Below, piece after piece: positions 53,647-61,421 of a stretch of 64,000 nt of DNA; the stretch's first letter is position 1, and each line of letters begins with the position of its first letter. Location of the stretch: assembly GCA_963737075.1 (NCBI GenBank), contig CAVTRI010000001.1:310001-374000 (forward strand). The letters run 5' to 3'. A model generated the notes under the pieces. It did no database searches. It was given only the letters and a program-made list of their open reading frames with translations, and was not told the DNA's origin. Made by a program: the position numbers and the translations under genes. Origin of the DNA: CAVTRI01 sp963737075 (lineage in GTDB: Bacteria > Actinomycetota > Acidimicrobiia > Acidimicrobiales > Palsa-688).

Positions 53647-53927
53647 TCCGGCTCCGGTGGGTTGGGTGGCGGGTTGGGCAGGTGAGGACTCTCTGGGAGG
53701 TCCAGGCCGATAGCCCGGGCTTGGGCGGTGAGTTCGGTGGCCAAATGCCGTCGGACGGTCGTGACCCCCAGATGGAGTGCGCGTCGGGCCTCCAGGTCGT
53801 GGAGTGCGTCGAGGAGCTGTTGCGCCCATCGCTGGGCCGCGAGCCGACCGCCGAGCTGCTCGGCGAGCAGGATGGCGGAGAGCTCGGGGTCGTCGTCCAT
53901 CTCGAGCTCGTGGTCGTGGCCGGTCAT
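53643..53927 (-). CDS. Small hypothetical protein
   Basis: A 94-residue frame from the ATG at 53927 with 4-bp overlaps at both ends. Acidic start (MTGHDHELEMDDDPELSA), helical middle, and a Pro-rich tail (PHLPNPPPNPPEPE). No family recognised; it belongs to the same translationally coupled chain. Confidence 0.6.
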   Translation of the reverse strand: MTGHDHELEMDDDPELSAILLAEQLGGRLAAQRWAQQLLDALHDLEARRALHLGVTTVRRHLATELTAQARAIGLDLPESPHLPNPPPNPPEPE

Positions 53928-54103
53928 CGGCCGGCGTTGCGACGGATGCGGTCGAGCTGGTCGCGGAGATGAGCGAACCATCGGGCCGCGGTCTCGGGGT
54001 CGGAGCGTTCCGGTTCGGGCGGCCGGTTCGGGACGTGGCCGGTGAGGGGCCGGCCGATGGGGATGACGTTGTCCGGCTCGGGTTGGGGGTCGGGCATGCT
54101 CAC
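53924..54103 (-). CDS. Small hypothetical protein
   Basis: A 59-residue frame from the GTG at 54103, overlapping the HNH stop (GTGA); ATG 54097 is an alternative. Proline-rich N-terminus (MPDPQPEPDNVIPIGRP) and a basic C-terminal helix (ARWFAHLRDQLDRIRRNAGR). Function unknown. Confidence 0.55.
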   Translation of the reverse strand: MSMPDPQPEPDNVIPIGRPLTGHVPNRPPEPERSDPETAARWFAHLRDQLDRIRRNAGR

Positions 54104-54594
54104 AGGTCGCCCTCCTCGAGGTAGTGGCGCCAGGCGTCGTCGTCGTCGACGCGGTGCATGGCGGTGATGGTGATGACGATGTCGGCGAGACCGGTCCGGA
54201 CCTCGTCGTAGCCCTGGCCCTCGCCGCCGGCGGCGAGGGCGAGCTCTTCGTGGGTGTGGTCGTGGCAGGGGTGGCACAGAACGATCAGGTCGGTGTCGTC
54301 CTCGCAGCCGAGGCGGGCGTAGCTGCGATGGTGGACGTCGAGGAGCCGGCGGCCGCCGCAGCGTTCGCAGCGGTCGCCGGCCAGCCACAGGGCCCGGTCT
54401 CGGCGCCGGCGCCAGTGCCGGGTTTGCAGGTAGTCGTCGTAGGGCAGGGCGGCGAGCTGGCGGCGGGCCTCGGCCTCGCCGGGGTGGGAGAGGGGTCGCT
54501 GCGGGAGGAAGGGCATGGGCCGCCGGGCGTGACCGGAGCGTCGGCTGGCGGCCATCTCCTGACGCCAGATGTCGGCGTGGCTGTCGCTGCTCAC
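54100..54594 (-). CDS. HNH endonuclease family protein
   Basis: A protein of 164 residues from a GTG overlapping the upstream stop (GTGA). The ββα-metal core is clear: a zinc pair CERCGG, LDVHHRSYARLG, DLIVLCHPCHDHTH. In HK97-type phages and satellites, HNH proteins assist terminase cleavage; in other settings they are homing or defence nucleases. In this operon it lies next to the initiator-like gene and upstream of the terminase-like gene. Confidence 0.85.
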   Translation of the reverse strand: MSSDSHADIWRQEMAASRRSGHARRPMPFLPQRPLSHPGEAEARRQLAALPYDDYLQTRHWRRRRDRALWLAGDRCERCGGRRLLDVHHRSYARLGCEDDTDLIVLCHPCHDHTHEELALAAGGEGQGYDEVRTGLADIVITITAMHRVDDDDAWRHYLEEGDL

Positions 54595-55193
54595 GGCCGG
54601 GCCGCGGTGGCGCGGTGGTCGCAGCGGAGGACGCCGTTCGGGGTTTCGCGCCAGCCGTGCTCGTCGCAGAGGTCGCAGCCGGCGGCGTCGTTCCGCTCGG
54701 CGCGTCGGACGTTGTCGCTCCGTTCGGGGACGTCACCTCGCGGGGCGTCCTTCCCTGCGCCGGCCGGCCGCCCGTCAGGGTTGCCGGGCCGGCCGGCGCG
54801 GTTCCCTACCGGTTCCTTACCGGTTAGGTGGTCACAGGTGACGCCTATTAGGTGCGTGTTTGACGCCTCTTCGGTGTGTGTTTGACGCCTATTCGCCGAC
54901 GAGGAGGCGTCACCGATGACGCCTATTAGCTCGGTTGACAGGACGTAGGTGCTCGACGTGTTCGGGCCTCGGCCGCGGGTCTCCACAGTCACCAGGCCGC
55001 GCTTGCGGAGGCTTCGCAAGGCGCGCTGCACCGTGGATCTGCTCATGCCCTCTTCCTCGGCGAGGACCTGTTGCGACGGCCAGCACCGGCCGGTGACCCG
55101 CCGGGCGCGGTCGGCCAGGTTGAGCAGGATCAGGCGCTCGGACCAGCCGAGGCCGCGGACGGCTCGGGCCCGCTCGGTGGCGTCGTGGCTCAC
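54591..55193 (-). CDS. Winged-helix replication-initiator-like protein containing iterons
   Basis: A protein of 200 residues from a GTG. Residues about 15-75 are a winged helix (SERLILLNLADRARRVTGRC, EEEGMSRSTVQRALRSLRKR, GLVTVETRGRG), like initiator and replisome-organiser proteins of plasmids and phages. The middle of the gene (54839-54929) carries four TGACGCCT-type repeats, and the C-terminus has a small cysteine cluster (CDLCDEHGWRETPNGVLRCD). The layout parallels lambda O, where the origin lies within the initiator gene. Initiator function is inferred. Confidence 0.65.
   Translation of the reverse strand: MSHDATERARAVRGLGWSERLILLNLADRARRVTGRCWPSQQVLAEEEGMSRSTVQRALRSLRKRGLVTVETRGRGPNTSSTYVLSTELIGVIGDASSSANRRQTHTEEASNTHLIGVTCDHLTGKEPVGNRAGRPGNPDGRPAGAGKDAPRGDVPERSDNVRRAERNDAAGCDLCDEHGWRETPNGVLRCDHRATAARP
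54839..54929. repeat. Four iteron-like repeats (candidate origin)
   Basis: TGACGCCTATTAG (54839-54851), TGACGCCTCTTCG (54861-54873), TGACGCCTATTCG (54883-54895) and TGACGCCTATTAG (54917-54929), all on the plus strand; the first three are spaced 22 bp apart (two helical turns), the fourth 34 bp further. One inverted GGCGTCA is at 54906-54912. They lie inside the winged-helix gene. Confidence 0.7.
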
Positions 55194-55284
55194 CGTGACG
55201 GTCCCAGCCGGCGGGTAGCCTTCTCGACGACGTCATGGGGATGTCGTCGGGATGCGGTGGCCGGCGGGCTCGGGGCCCGCCCGG

Positions 55285-55551
55285 TCACTCGCCTACAGCT
55301 CGGTCCGGCGGCTGGGCGGTGGGCACCCGCCGGCGGAGCCGGTCGATGTCGTTGAGGTCGATCTGGAGCAGACGGGGGCCGATGCGGTAAGCGGGCAGGA
55401 TGCCCTTGCTGATCCAGTCGCGCATGGTCTTCTTAGGCACGCCGGCATACGCGACGGCCTCGTTGAAGACCACGTAACGGGGTTCGGGGTCGGGTGCGGC
55501 TCTGCGGGTCATGGCGAGCATGGCCACGACGAGCCAGAGGATGAGTGCCAC
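55285..55551 (-). CDS. Excisionase/MerR-type helix-turn-helix protein with hydrophobic N-terminus
   Basis: An 88-residue frame from the GTG at 55551, preceded by AAAGGAGG at nine bases. The DNA-binding part (EAVAYAGVPKKTMRDWISKG, then LPAYRIGPRLLQIDLNDIDR) is the excisionase-type domain (HTH_17/AlpA-like), expected to direct excision or activate integrase transcription. Unusually the first 14 residues (MALILWLVVAMLAM) are strongly hydrophobic; an ATG at 55512 would omit them but lacks a ribosome binding site. Confidence 0.75.
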   Translation of the reverse strand: MALILWLVVAMLAMTRRAAPDPEPRYVVFNEAVAYAGVPKKTMRDWISKGILPAYRIGPRLLQIDLNDIDRLRRRVPTAQPPDRAVGE

Positions 55552-55597
55552 GGTGGGCGCCTCCTTTCGGTCGCGGTGGGACCGGGAGGCGCCGGTG

Positions 55598-55876
55598 CTA
55601 GGCCGCGAGCGCCTCCCAGGCGGCCGGCGGGCAGGGGGCGTGCGGTTGTCTGGGGGTGAGAGCCTCGAGCGGCTCGGCGGGGGCGTCCTGGTCGTCGGGG
55701 GTGTCCCAGGACCGGGGCGGAGCTCCGCGGGCGGCGAGGGTGCCGAGCCAGCCGAACCAGCGGGCCCACATGATGGCTATGACGACGGGGTCGACGTCGA
55801 AGCGGCTGAAGCCGAAGATCTCGGCGAGGGTGAGGCGCAGCTCGGCGGCGATCTGCTCGAGGTCGCATCCACCCAT
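55598..55876 (-). CDS. Small hypothetical protein, first gene of the leftward operon
   Basis: A 92-residue frame from the ATG at 55876. It has a short hydrophobic stretch (VVIAIMWARWFGWLGTLAARG) that could be a single membrane span, then a Pro-rich tail. It starts the leftward operon 125 bp from the right att site. No family recognised. Confidence 0.5.
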   Translation of the reverse strand: MGGCDLEQIAAELRLTLAEIFGFSRFDVDPVVIAIMWARWFGWLGTLAARGAPPRSWDTPDDQDAPAEPLEALTPRQPHAPCPPAAWEALAA

Positions 55877-55937
55877 CGGGCGAAGCCTACCGGCTACGGA
55901 CGAGGCATGCCACCGGCGTAGTTACAAGAATCCCGTA

Positions 55938-55957
55938 TTGCACGCCTGTTGCACGCC
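55938..55957. repeat. Paired TTGCACGCC repeats near right att
   Basis: TTGCACGCC at 55938-55946 and again at 55949-55957, 11 bp apart. The same TTGCAC core is paired near the left att site (42260-42277), as expected of integrase arm sites at both ends of an element. Confidence 0.45.
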
Positions 55958-55972
55958 CTTCTGGCCCTGACG

Positions 55973-55999
55973 AGAAACCCTTGTGCTGCTTGGGTTTCT
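55973..55999 (-). terminator. Hairpin directly after tRNA-Arg
   Basis: AGAAACCC (55973-55980) and GGGTTTCT (55992-55999) form an 8-pair stem with an 11-base loop, immediately 3' of the tRNA on its strand. Likely ends tRNA transcription at the element junction; no long T tract follows. Confidence 0.5.
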
Positions 56000-56001
56000 T
56001 G

Positions 56002-56028
56002 GGTGCCCCCGGCAGGATTCGAACCTGC
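56002..56028. repeat. Right attachment site (attR) inside tRNA-Arg
   Basis: 22 bp identical to 42101-42122, covering the T-loop to the acceptor end of tRNA-Arg, with a single mismatch then four more matches. Integration here keeps the tRNA intact. Confidence 0.85.
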
Positions 56029-56075
56029 GCACCCGGCTCCGGAGGCCGGTGCTCTATCCCCTGAGCTACGAGGGC
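56004..56075 (-). tRNA. tRNA-Arg (anticodon CCG)
   Basis: A 72-nt cloverleaf on the minus strand: acceptor GCCCTCG pairs with CGGGGGC (one G-T wobble), D arm GCTC/GAGC, anticodon stem CCGGC/GCCGG with loop CTCCGGA (anticodon CCG), T arm GCAGG-TTCGAAT-CCTGC, discriminator A. CCA is not encoded (CCC follows). It is the integration target of the island. Confidence 0.93.
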
Positions 56076-56131
56076 TGGCGCGCCAAGGCGAGCAAGCAAG
56101 CATAGCCTCCGAAAATTCCGGGTCCGCGGCC

Positions 56132-56161
56132 TTGACACCCAGAACGTACGTTTGCTAGTCT
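56132..56161 (+). promoter_or_regulatory. Sigma-70-type promoter for the DUF222 gene
   Basis: TTGACA at 56132-56137 and TAGTCT at 56156-56161 with an 18-bp spacer that contains the perfect palindrome AACGTACGTT (56143-56152), a possible operator. About 70 bp before the DUF222 start. Confidence 0.5.
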
Positions 56162-56232
56162 GCTCCCAGATGTAAGCCTCGTGGCCGGGCTCGACGGCCT
56201 CCTCGCAACGAACGGACGTGAGAGGAGGTGGC

Positions 56233-57372
56233 ATGCCCGACGGGGTGCTGGCGGCAGCAGAGGAGCTTCGACAAGCGCTGGCCGGTTTCGATCCGAAGCT
56301 GCTGTCGGGCGCTGACTGTGCAGTGGTGGCGGAGGCGTTGGCGCTGACCGAGAATGCCTGCGCAGCTGTGCGAGCGCTCGCCGCGGCCAGAGCGATTGAG
56401 ACAGGAGCCCACACCCAGCGGGGCTTCTCTGACGGCATCGTCTGGCTTGCTCGCCACGCTGGCTCCACCAGCAGGGCTGCCCGCCAAGCAGTCGAGACGG
56501 TAAAAGGGGCTGACGCTTGCCCGATGGCAAGAGAGGCGCTGCTGGCCGGGGAGCTGTCGCTCGTCGAGGCGGCGGAGATCGTCCACACCGACGCCGACGT
56601 GCCTGGCTCCGCGGGCGAGCTGGTCGCCGTGGCCACTTCGTCGGGGCTGAGGGCGCTGCGGGATCGGGCGAGAGATGTGCGTCTCGCCGCCGAGCATCCC
56701 GAAGAGCTGCACGCTCGCCAGCATCGGGCGCGAGCGTTTCGCCACTGGCGCGACCGGCAGGGCATGATCTGCTTCGCCGGAGCGCTGGCGCCTGACATCG
56801 GCGTGGCAGTCATGAACCGGATCGAGGTCGAGACCGACCGCATCCGGCGCCAAGCGCGCCGTGAAGGCTCGACCGAGCGGCGCGAAGCGCACGCCGCCGA
56901 CGCCTTGGCAACCCTGCTTTCGGGTGCGCGCCCGGGCCGATCCGTTCGGGCGGACATGGTCGTTGTCTGCGACGTCAACGCCTTCCGCCGCCGCCACACG
57001 CATCCGGGAGAGGCCTGCCACATCATTGGCGGCGGCCCGGTGCCGGTTGACGTGGTCCGCCAGATCTCCCAGGACGCGTTCTTGAAGATCGCGTTTCACG
57101 ACGGCGTCGACACCTTCAAGGTCTGCCACCTTGGTCGGCACATCCCAGCTGAGCTGCGGACCGCCTTGGAGCTCGGCAAGCCCCCGAGTTTCGAGGGAGC
57201 GGCCTGCGCCGACTGCGGACGCCGCCACGGTTTGCAGTGGGATCACGTCGACCCGGTCAAACATCAGGGTCCGACCAGCTATCACAACCTGCAGGCCCGT
57301 TGTTGGGCCGATCACCACGAAAAGACCGAGCGCGACCGGCAGGCCGGCCTCCTCGGACCCCGGGCGCCATGA
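56233..57372 (+). CDS. DUF222 / HNH endonuclease domain protein (13E12-like)
   Basis: About 379 residues from the ATG at 56233 (AGGAGGTGGC upstream). A long helical DUF222 domain (ALALTENACAAVRALAAARA through about residue 230) precedes a C-terminal HNH motif (CADCGRRHGLQWDHVDPVKHQGPTSYHNLQARCWADHH, residues about 325-365). This family is abundant in actinobacteria, often in many copies, and its role is not established; nuclease activity is likely. It is the first gene outside the right end of the element. The 168 bp after it hold no supported gene. Confidence 0.88.
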   Translation: MPDGVLAAAEELRQALAGFDPKLLSGADCAVVAEALALTENACAAVRALAAARAIETGAHTQRGFSDGIVWLARHAGSTSRAARQAVETVKGADACPMAREALLAGELSLVEAAEIVHTDADVPGSAGELVAVATSSGLRALRDRARDVRLAAEHPEELHARQHRARAFRHWRDRQGMICFAGALAPDIGVAVMNRIEVETDRIRRQARREGSTERREAHAADALATLLSGARPGRSVRADMVVVCDVNAFRRRHTHPGEACHIIGGGPVPVDVVRQISQDAFLKIAFHDGVDTFKVCHLGRHIPAELRTALELGKPPSFEGAACADCGRRHGLQWDHVDPVKHQGPTSYHNLQARCWADHHEKTERDRQAGLLGPRAP

Positions 57373-57540
57373 GCGGCGACCATGGCCGGGCCGGCAACGA
57401 TCCGCACCTGCGACGACGAGGAGACAACGTGCCACCCACACGGAAGCGCCCGCGCCCAAGGAGCCCAACAGAGCCGGGCTACCCTGGGCGGGGTGGAGGA
57501 CGGGACCATCTTGGCGGTCGACGCCAGCCTGACCGCGTAG

Positions 57541-58872
57541 GTGTTTACCGACCCGGAGGCCCAGGAGGTCCACGAGACCCACACCGGGGCGCCATTACCG
57601 CTGCGCTTGTTGCCGGACACGGCCCGCGTGGAGAAAAACACGGGGCGGCTGCAGATCGGTGGCGTCGACCTCATCGACCTGTGCGAGGAGCACGGCACGC
57701 CGGTCTTTGTCTACGACGAGCGCCACCTCCGCGCTCGATGCCGGGAGGCCGTCCAGGCATGGGGAGATGGTGTCGCTTACGCCGCCAAAGCGTTCCTGTG
57801 CAAGGCGATGGCTCGCCTGGCCCACGAGGAAGGCATGCACCTCGACGTGGCCACCGGTGGGGAGATGCACGTCGCCCTCGCCGCCGGCGTGCCCGCAGAG
57901 CGGCTCGTTCTCCACGGCAACAACAAATCGGAGGCCGAGCTGGCCCGGGCTCTGGAGGTCGGCGTCGGCCGCATAGTCGTCGACAGCTTCGACGAGATCC
58001 AGCGCCTCGGAGCGCTTGTCTCGGCACTCAAACCACGTGGGCGGCCGAAGGCACTGATCCGCGTCACCCCGGGCGTTGAGGCCCACACGCACGAGTATGT
58101 GCAGACGGGCCAGGACGACTCCAAGTTCGGCTTCGGCGTGGCTTCCGGCGCCGCGGCTGCCGCGATCCGACACCTCACAGTTGCCAACAGCCCCATCGAG
58201 CTCGCAGGGGTCCACGCTCACATCGGCTCGCAGATCTTCGCGGTGGAGTCGTTCCACAAAGCGATGGCGGTACTGGGCGAGCTGTTCGCGCCCCTTGGGC
58301 TCCCGGAGTTGTGCGTCGGCGGCGGCCTCGGGGTGCCGTACGTGGCGGGGGAGCAGGCGCCGAGCATCACCGAGTGGGCGGCAACCCTCAAGGACGCGGC
58401 CCGGGAGGCCGGTATCGACCCCTCGGTGCGGCTCACCGCCGAGCCCGGGCGGGCCATCGCCGCCGCCGCAGCGGTCACCTGCTATCGGGTGGGCACGATC
58501 AAGGACATCCCGGGCGTCCGGACGTATGTGAGCGTTGACGGCGGCATGAGTGACAACCCCCGGCCGGTGCTGTACGGATCGGGCTATGAGGCCTTCCTGC
58601 CGAGGGCCCCGCTCACCCCGAGACCGAGAACAGTGACCGTCGTCGGAAAGCATTGTGAGTCCGGGGATTTGATCGTCCGCGATGCGCAGGTGCCCCAAGA
58701 GCTGGCGGTCGGCGACGTCCTGGCTACGCCGGTGACCGGCGCCTACGGGCACTCGATGGCGTCCACCTACAACAAGGTTCCCCGGCCCCCGGTGCTCTTT
58801 CTCCGCGACGGCGAGGCGAGGGTAGTGGTCCGGCGGGAGACCTTCGACGACCTCCTGGCGCTCGACGCGTAA
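57541..58872 (+). CDS. lysA: Diaminopimelate decarboxylase
   Basis: A PLP enzyme of 443 residues that converts meso-diaminopimelate to lysine, the last step of the pathway. PLP lysine lies in VAYAAKAFLCKAM; other marks are LDVATGGEMHVAL, the substrate segment VHAHIGSQIF, the glycine loop CVGGGLGVPY, and the dimer-interface cysteine in VVGKHCESGDLIV. Starts at GTG 57541. It heads the lysA-hom-thrC block, the usual actinobacterial arrangement of aspartate-family genes. Confidence 0.95.
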   Translation: MFTDPEAQEVHETHTGAPLPLRLLPDTARVEKNTGRLQIGGVDLIDLCEEHGTPVFVYDERHLRARCREAVQAWGDGVAYAAKAFLCKAMARLAHEEGMHLDVATGGEMHVALAAGVPAERLVLHGNNKSEAELARALEVGVGRIVVDSFDEIQRLGALVSALKPRGRPKALIRVTPGVEAHTHEYVQTGQDDSKFGFGVASGAAAAAIRHLTVANSPIELAGVHAHIGSQIFAVESFHKAMAVLGELFAPLGLPELCVGGGLGVPYVAGEQAPSITEWAATLKDAAREAGIDPSVRLTAEPGRAIAAAAAVTCYRVGTIKDIPGVRTYVSVDGGMSDNPRPVLYGSGYEAFLPRAPLTPRPRTVTVVGKHCESGDLIVRDAQVPQELAVGDVLATPVTGAYGHSMASTYNKVPRPPVLFLRDGEARVVVRRETFDDLLALDA

Positions 58873-58908
58873 ACCGGCCGCTACCCCGAGCCGGCTACCC
58901 TCCCACCC

Positions 58909-60249
58909 ATGAACGCCACGCAGCTGCGTGTCGGGCTGCTCGGATGCGGCAACGTGGGCGGCGCCCTGGCCGACATCCTCCTCACCGACGGCGAGCGGAT
59001 CGCGGCCACGACCGGCCTGCGGCTGCTGCTGGGCGGAGTGGCCGTGCGCAGCCTGTCGCGCGACCGCGACATCGGCCTCCCCCCCGGGATCTTGACCAGT
59101 GACGCCCACTCGGTGGTCACCGACCCTTCCATCGACGTCGTCGTCGAGCTCATCGGCGGCATCGAACCCGCCCGCACGCTGATCATCGACGCCCTCAAGG
59201 CCGGCAAGCCGGTGGTGACGGGCAACAAGGAACTGTTGGCCAACTGCGGCGCTGAGCTCACCGAGGCGGCCGCTTCGGCCGGCGTCGACTTGCTGTTTGA
59301 AGGAGCCGTCGCCGGCGGCATTCCGCTGATCCGTCCGCTGCGGGAGTCGCTGGCCGGCGAGCGCATTCAGCGGGTGATCGGGATCGTCAACGGCACGACC
59401 AACTTCATCCTGAGCCGGATGACCGAAGACGACGCGAGCTACCAGGAGGCGCTGGCCGAGGCGCAGAGCCTGGGGTATGCCGAGCGGGACCCGACCGCCG
59501 ACGTGGAGGGCTTCGATGCCGCCGCGAAGGCGGCCATCCTGGCCAACGTGGCGTTCGGGGCGCAGGTGGTGGCGGGCGACGTGTACCGCGAAGGCATCAG
59601 CGGTGTCACGCCGTCGGACATCGCCATGGCCCGGCGTCTGGGCTACGTCGTCAAGCTCCTCGCTGTTGTGGAGCAGGGGAAAGGACCTCCCGGCTCGTCG
59701 AGCGAGCGAGGCTCCTGGGAACCGGTGGCGGTGCGGGTCCATCCCGCGCTGCTGCCCGCGGCGCACCCGTTGGCGAGCGTCCGGGACTCGTTCAACGCCG
59801 TGTTTGTCGAAGGCGACGCCGTCGGGGAGCTGATGTTCCTGGGCCGGGGCGCGGGCGGCCGGCCGACAGCCAGCGCCGTGCTCGGCGACCTGCTCGACGC
59901 CGCCCACAACCTGACCGCGGGCGGCTCGGGGCGGACCGTCCCTCTGCGACGAGTCCAGATCCGGGCGATCGACGACCTGCGCTCCGCCTACTGCCTCACG
60001 CTGTACGTGGAGGATCGGGCCGGCGTGCTCCACGCGGTGTCGGGCGTCCTCGGCGAGCACCAGGTGTCGATACGTTTGATGGAACAGGACCAGCCGGAGG
60101 CCGCGGGGCAGGGGGGCGACGGAGCCCGGCTGGTCTTCGTCACGCACCCGGCGCTCGAGCGGGACGTCCAGGCCTGCCTGCACGACCTGCGGCAACTCGA
60201 GGTGGTGCAGCGCATAGGCGGCCTGCTGCGGGTCGTCGGCTCGTCGTGA
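58909..60249 (+). CDS. hom: Homoserine dehydrogenase
   Basis: A protein of 446 residues that reduces aspartate semialdehyde to homoserine. Rossmann motif GLLGCGNVGGALADIL at the start, catalytic domain with VTGNKELLA, VNGTTNFILSRM and the DPTADVEGFDAAAKAAILA block, and a C-terminal ACT domain (YVEDRAGVLHAVSGVLGEHQ) for threonine feedback. Starts 37 bp after lysA. The stop overlaps thrC by 4 bp. Confidence 0.96.
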   Translation: MNATQLRVGLLGCGNVGGALADILLTDGERIAATTGLRLLLGGVAVRSLSRDRDIGLPPGILTSDAHSVVTDPSIDVVVELIGGIEPARTLIIDALKAGKPVVTGNKELLANCGAELTEAAASAGVDLLFEGAVAGGIPLIRPLRESLAGERIQRVIGIVNGTTNFILSRMTEDDASYQEALAEAQSLGYAERDPTADVEGFDAAAKAAILANVAFGAQVVAGDVYREGISGVTPSDIAMARRLGYVVKLLAVVEQGKGPPGSSSERGSWEPVAVRVHPALLPAAHPLASVRDSFNAVFVEGDAVGELMFLGRGAGGRPTASAVLGDLLDAAHNLTAGGSGRTVPLRRVQIRAIDDLRSAYCLTLYVEDRAGVLHAVSGVLGEHQVSIRLMEQDQPEAAGQGGDGARLVFVTHPALERDVQACLHDLRQLEVVQRIGGLLRVVGSS

Positions 60250-61286
60250 CAGCGTGGCGTGGCCTCATCGAGGAGTACCGCCCTCATCTCCCGGTGACCG
60301 ACGCCACGCCAGTGGTCACTCTGCTGGAAGGCGGCACGCCGCTCCTGCCCGCCCCCCGATTGTCGGCTCATCTGGGGGCCGAGGTGTACCTGAAGCTGGA
60401 GGGCGCCAACCCGACGGGGTCGTTCAAGGACCGGGGCATGACGATCGCCATCTCCAAGGCGGTGGAGGAGGGCGCCAAGGCCGTGGTGTGCGGCTCGACC
60501 GGCAACACCTCGGCGTCGGCGGCCGCGTATGCGGCACGCGCCGGGCTGACCTGTGTGGTGCTGATCCCCGACGGCTATATCGCCCTTGGAAAGCTCGCCC
60601 AGGCGCTCATTCACGGAGCCAAAGTGCTGCAAATCCGGGCCAATTTCGACGCCGCCCTCGACCTTGTGCGCGAGCTCAGCCAGCAGGCCCCGGTGACGGT
60701 GGTCAATTCCATCAACCCTTACCGCATCGAGGGGCAGAAGACAGCGTCCTTCGAGATCATTGACGTCCTCGGTGACGCCCCCGACGTGCACTGCATCCCG
60801 GTCGGCAACGCCGGCAACATCACTGCGTACTGGAAGGGCTACCGGGAGTATCAGGACGAGGGCCGGGCGAGTCACCTTCCTCGTATGTTCGGGTTCCAGG
60901 CCGCGGGGGCGGCGCCCATCGTGGCCGGCCACCCGATCGAGGCTCCGGAGACGGTGGCCACCGCCATCCGGATCGGGCGTCCAGCGTCGTGGTACGGCGC
61001 GACCGCCGCCGCGTCCGAGTCGGGCGGCGCCATCGAGGCCGTCACCGACGACGAGATCCTTTCCGCGTACCGCATCCTCGCCAAGGAGGAGTCGGTGTTC
61101 TGCGAGCCGGCGTCGGCGGCATCTGTCGCCGGGCTGTTGAAGGTCGGGGTGCCGTCAGGCTCAACTGTCGTGTGCGTGCTGACCGGCCACGGCCTGAAGG
61201 ACCCCGACATCGCGATCGGTCAGATCGCCGTGCCCATGGTGGTCGACGCCGAGTTAGGGGCCGTGCGCGACGAATTGGGCCTGTAG
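60246..61286 (+). CDS. thrC: Threonine synthase
   Basis: A PLP enzyme of 346 residues forming threonine from phosphohomoserine. PLP lysine in NPTGSFKDRGM, phosphate loop PVGNAGNI, and CGSTGNTSASAAAYAARAGL. The GTG at 60246 overlaps the hom stop (GTGA), so the two are coupled. Homoserine kinase, usually next, is not here: rho follows instead, so thrB must be elsewhere. Confidence 0.95.
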   Translation: MTAWRGLIEEYRPHLPVTDATPVVTLLEGGTPLLPAPRLSAHLGAEVYLKLEGANPTGSFKDRGMTIAISKAVEEGAKAVVCGSTGNTSASAAAYAARAGLTCVVLIPDGYIALGKLAQALIHGAKVLQIRANFDAALDLVRELSQQAPVTVVNSINPYRIEGQKTASFEIIDVLGDAPDVHCIPVGNAGNITAYWKGYREYQDEGRASHLPRMFGFQAAGAAPIVAGHPIEAPETVATAIRIGRPASWYGATAAASESGGAIEAVTDDEILSAYRILAKEESVFCEPASAASVAGLLKVGVPSGSTVVCVLTGHGLKDPDIAIGQIAVPMVVDAELGAVRDELGL

Positions 61287-61421
61287 GCGGTATGATGGTG
61301 CGCGGTCGTCGCCCGCCCCCTTCTGTGGAGACAGAGTGGTGCGAGGGTGCGCCTTCCCCCTCCTCCCCCCACGGTGACGCGGCTCGCGACCGCTTCCACG
61401 AATCCACGAACGAGGAATGAC

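Larger units (their letters stand above)
42101..56023. mobile_element. tRNA-Arg-integrated island, about 13.9 kb, satellite-like
   Basis: Bounded by a 22-bp exact direct repeat (42101-42122 and 56002-56023). The right copy is the 3' end of an intact tRNA-Arg gene; the left copy is a tRNA 3' end without the rest of the tRNA. Inside are a tyrosine integrase, excisionase-like protein, winged-helix initiator-like gene with iterons, small-terminase-like protein, HNH and CoiA-like nucleases, WhiB, ParB-like protein and a RES/Xre-type toxin-antitoxin pair. Nearly all genes right of 45.66 kb run leftward with start/stop overlaps. No capsid, portal, large terminase or FtsK-type transfer gene is present. 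Site and element boundaries are strongly supported; phage-satellite nature is inference. Confidence 0.85.

Noticed and set aside
42101..56023. Self-transmissible actinobacterial ICE (AICE)
   Set aside because: No FtsK-type translocase, relaxase or RepSA/Prim-Pol protein found; integrase and excisionase alone do not support conjugation.
57373..57540. Short frame between the DUF222 gene and lysA
   Set aside because: About 50 codons, no ribosome binding site and no conserved-looking sequence.
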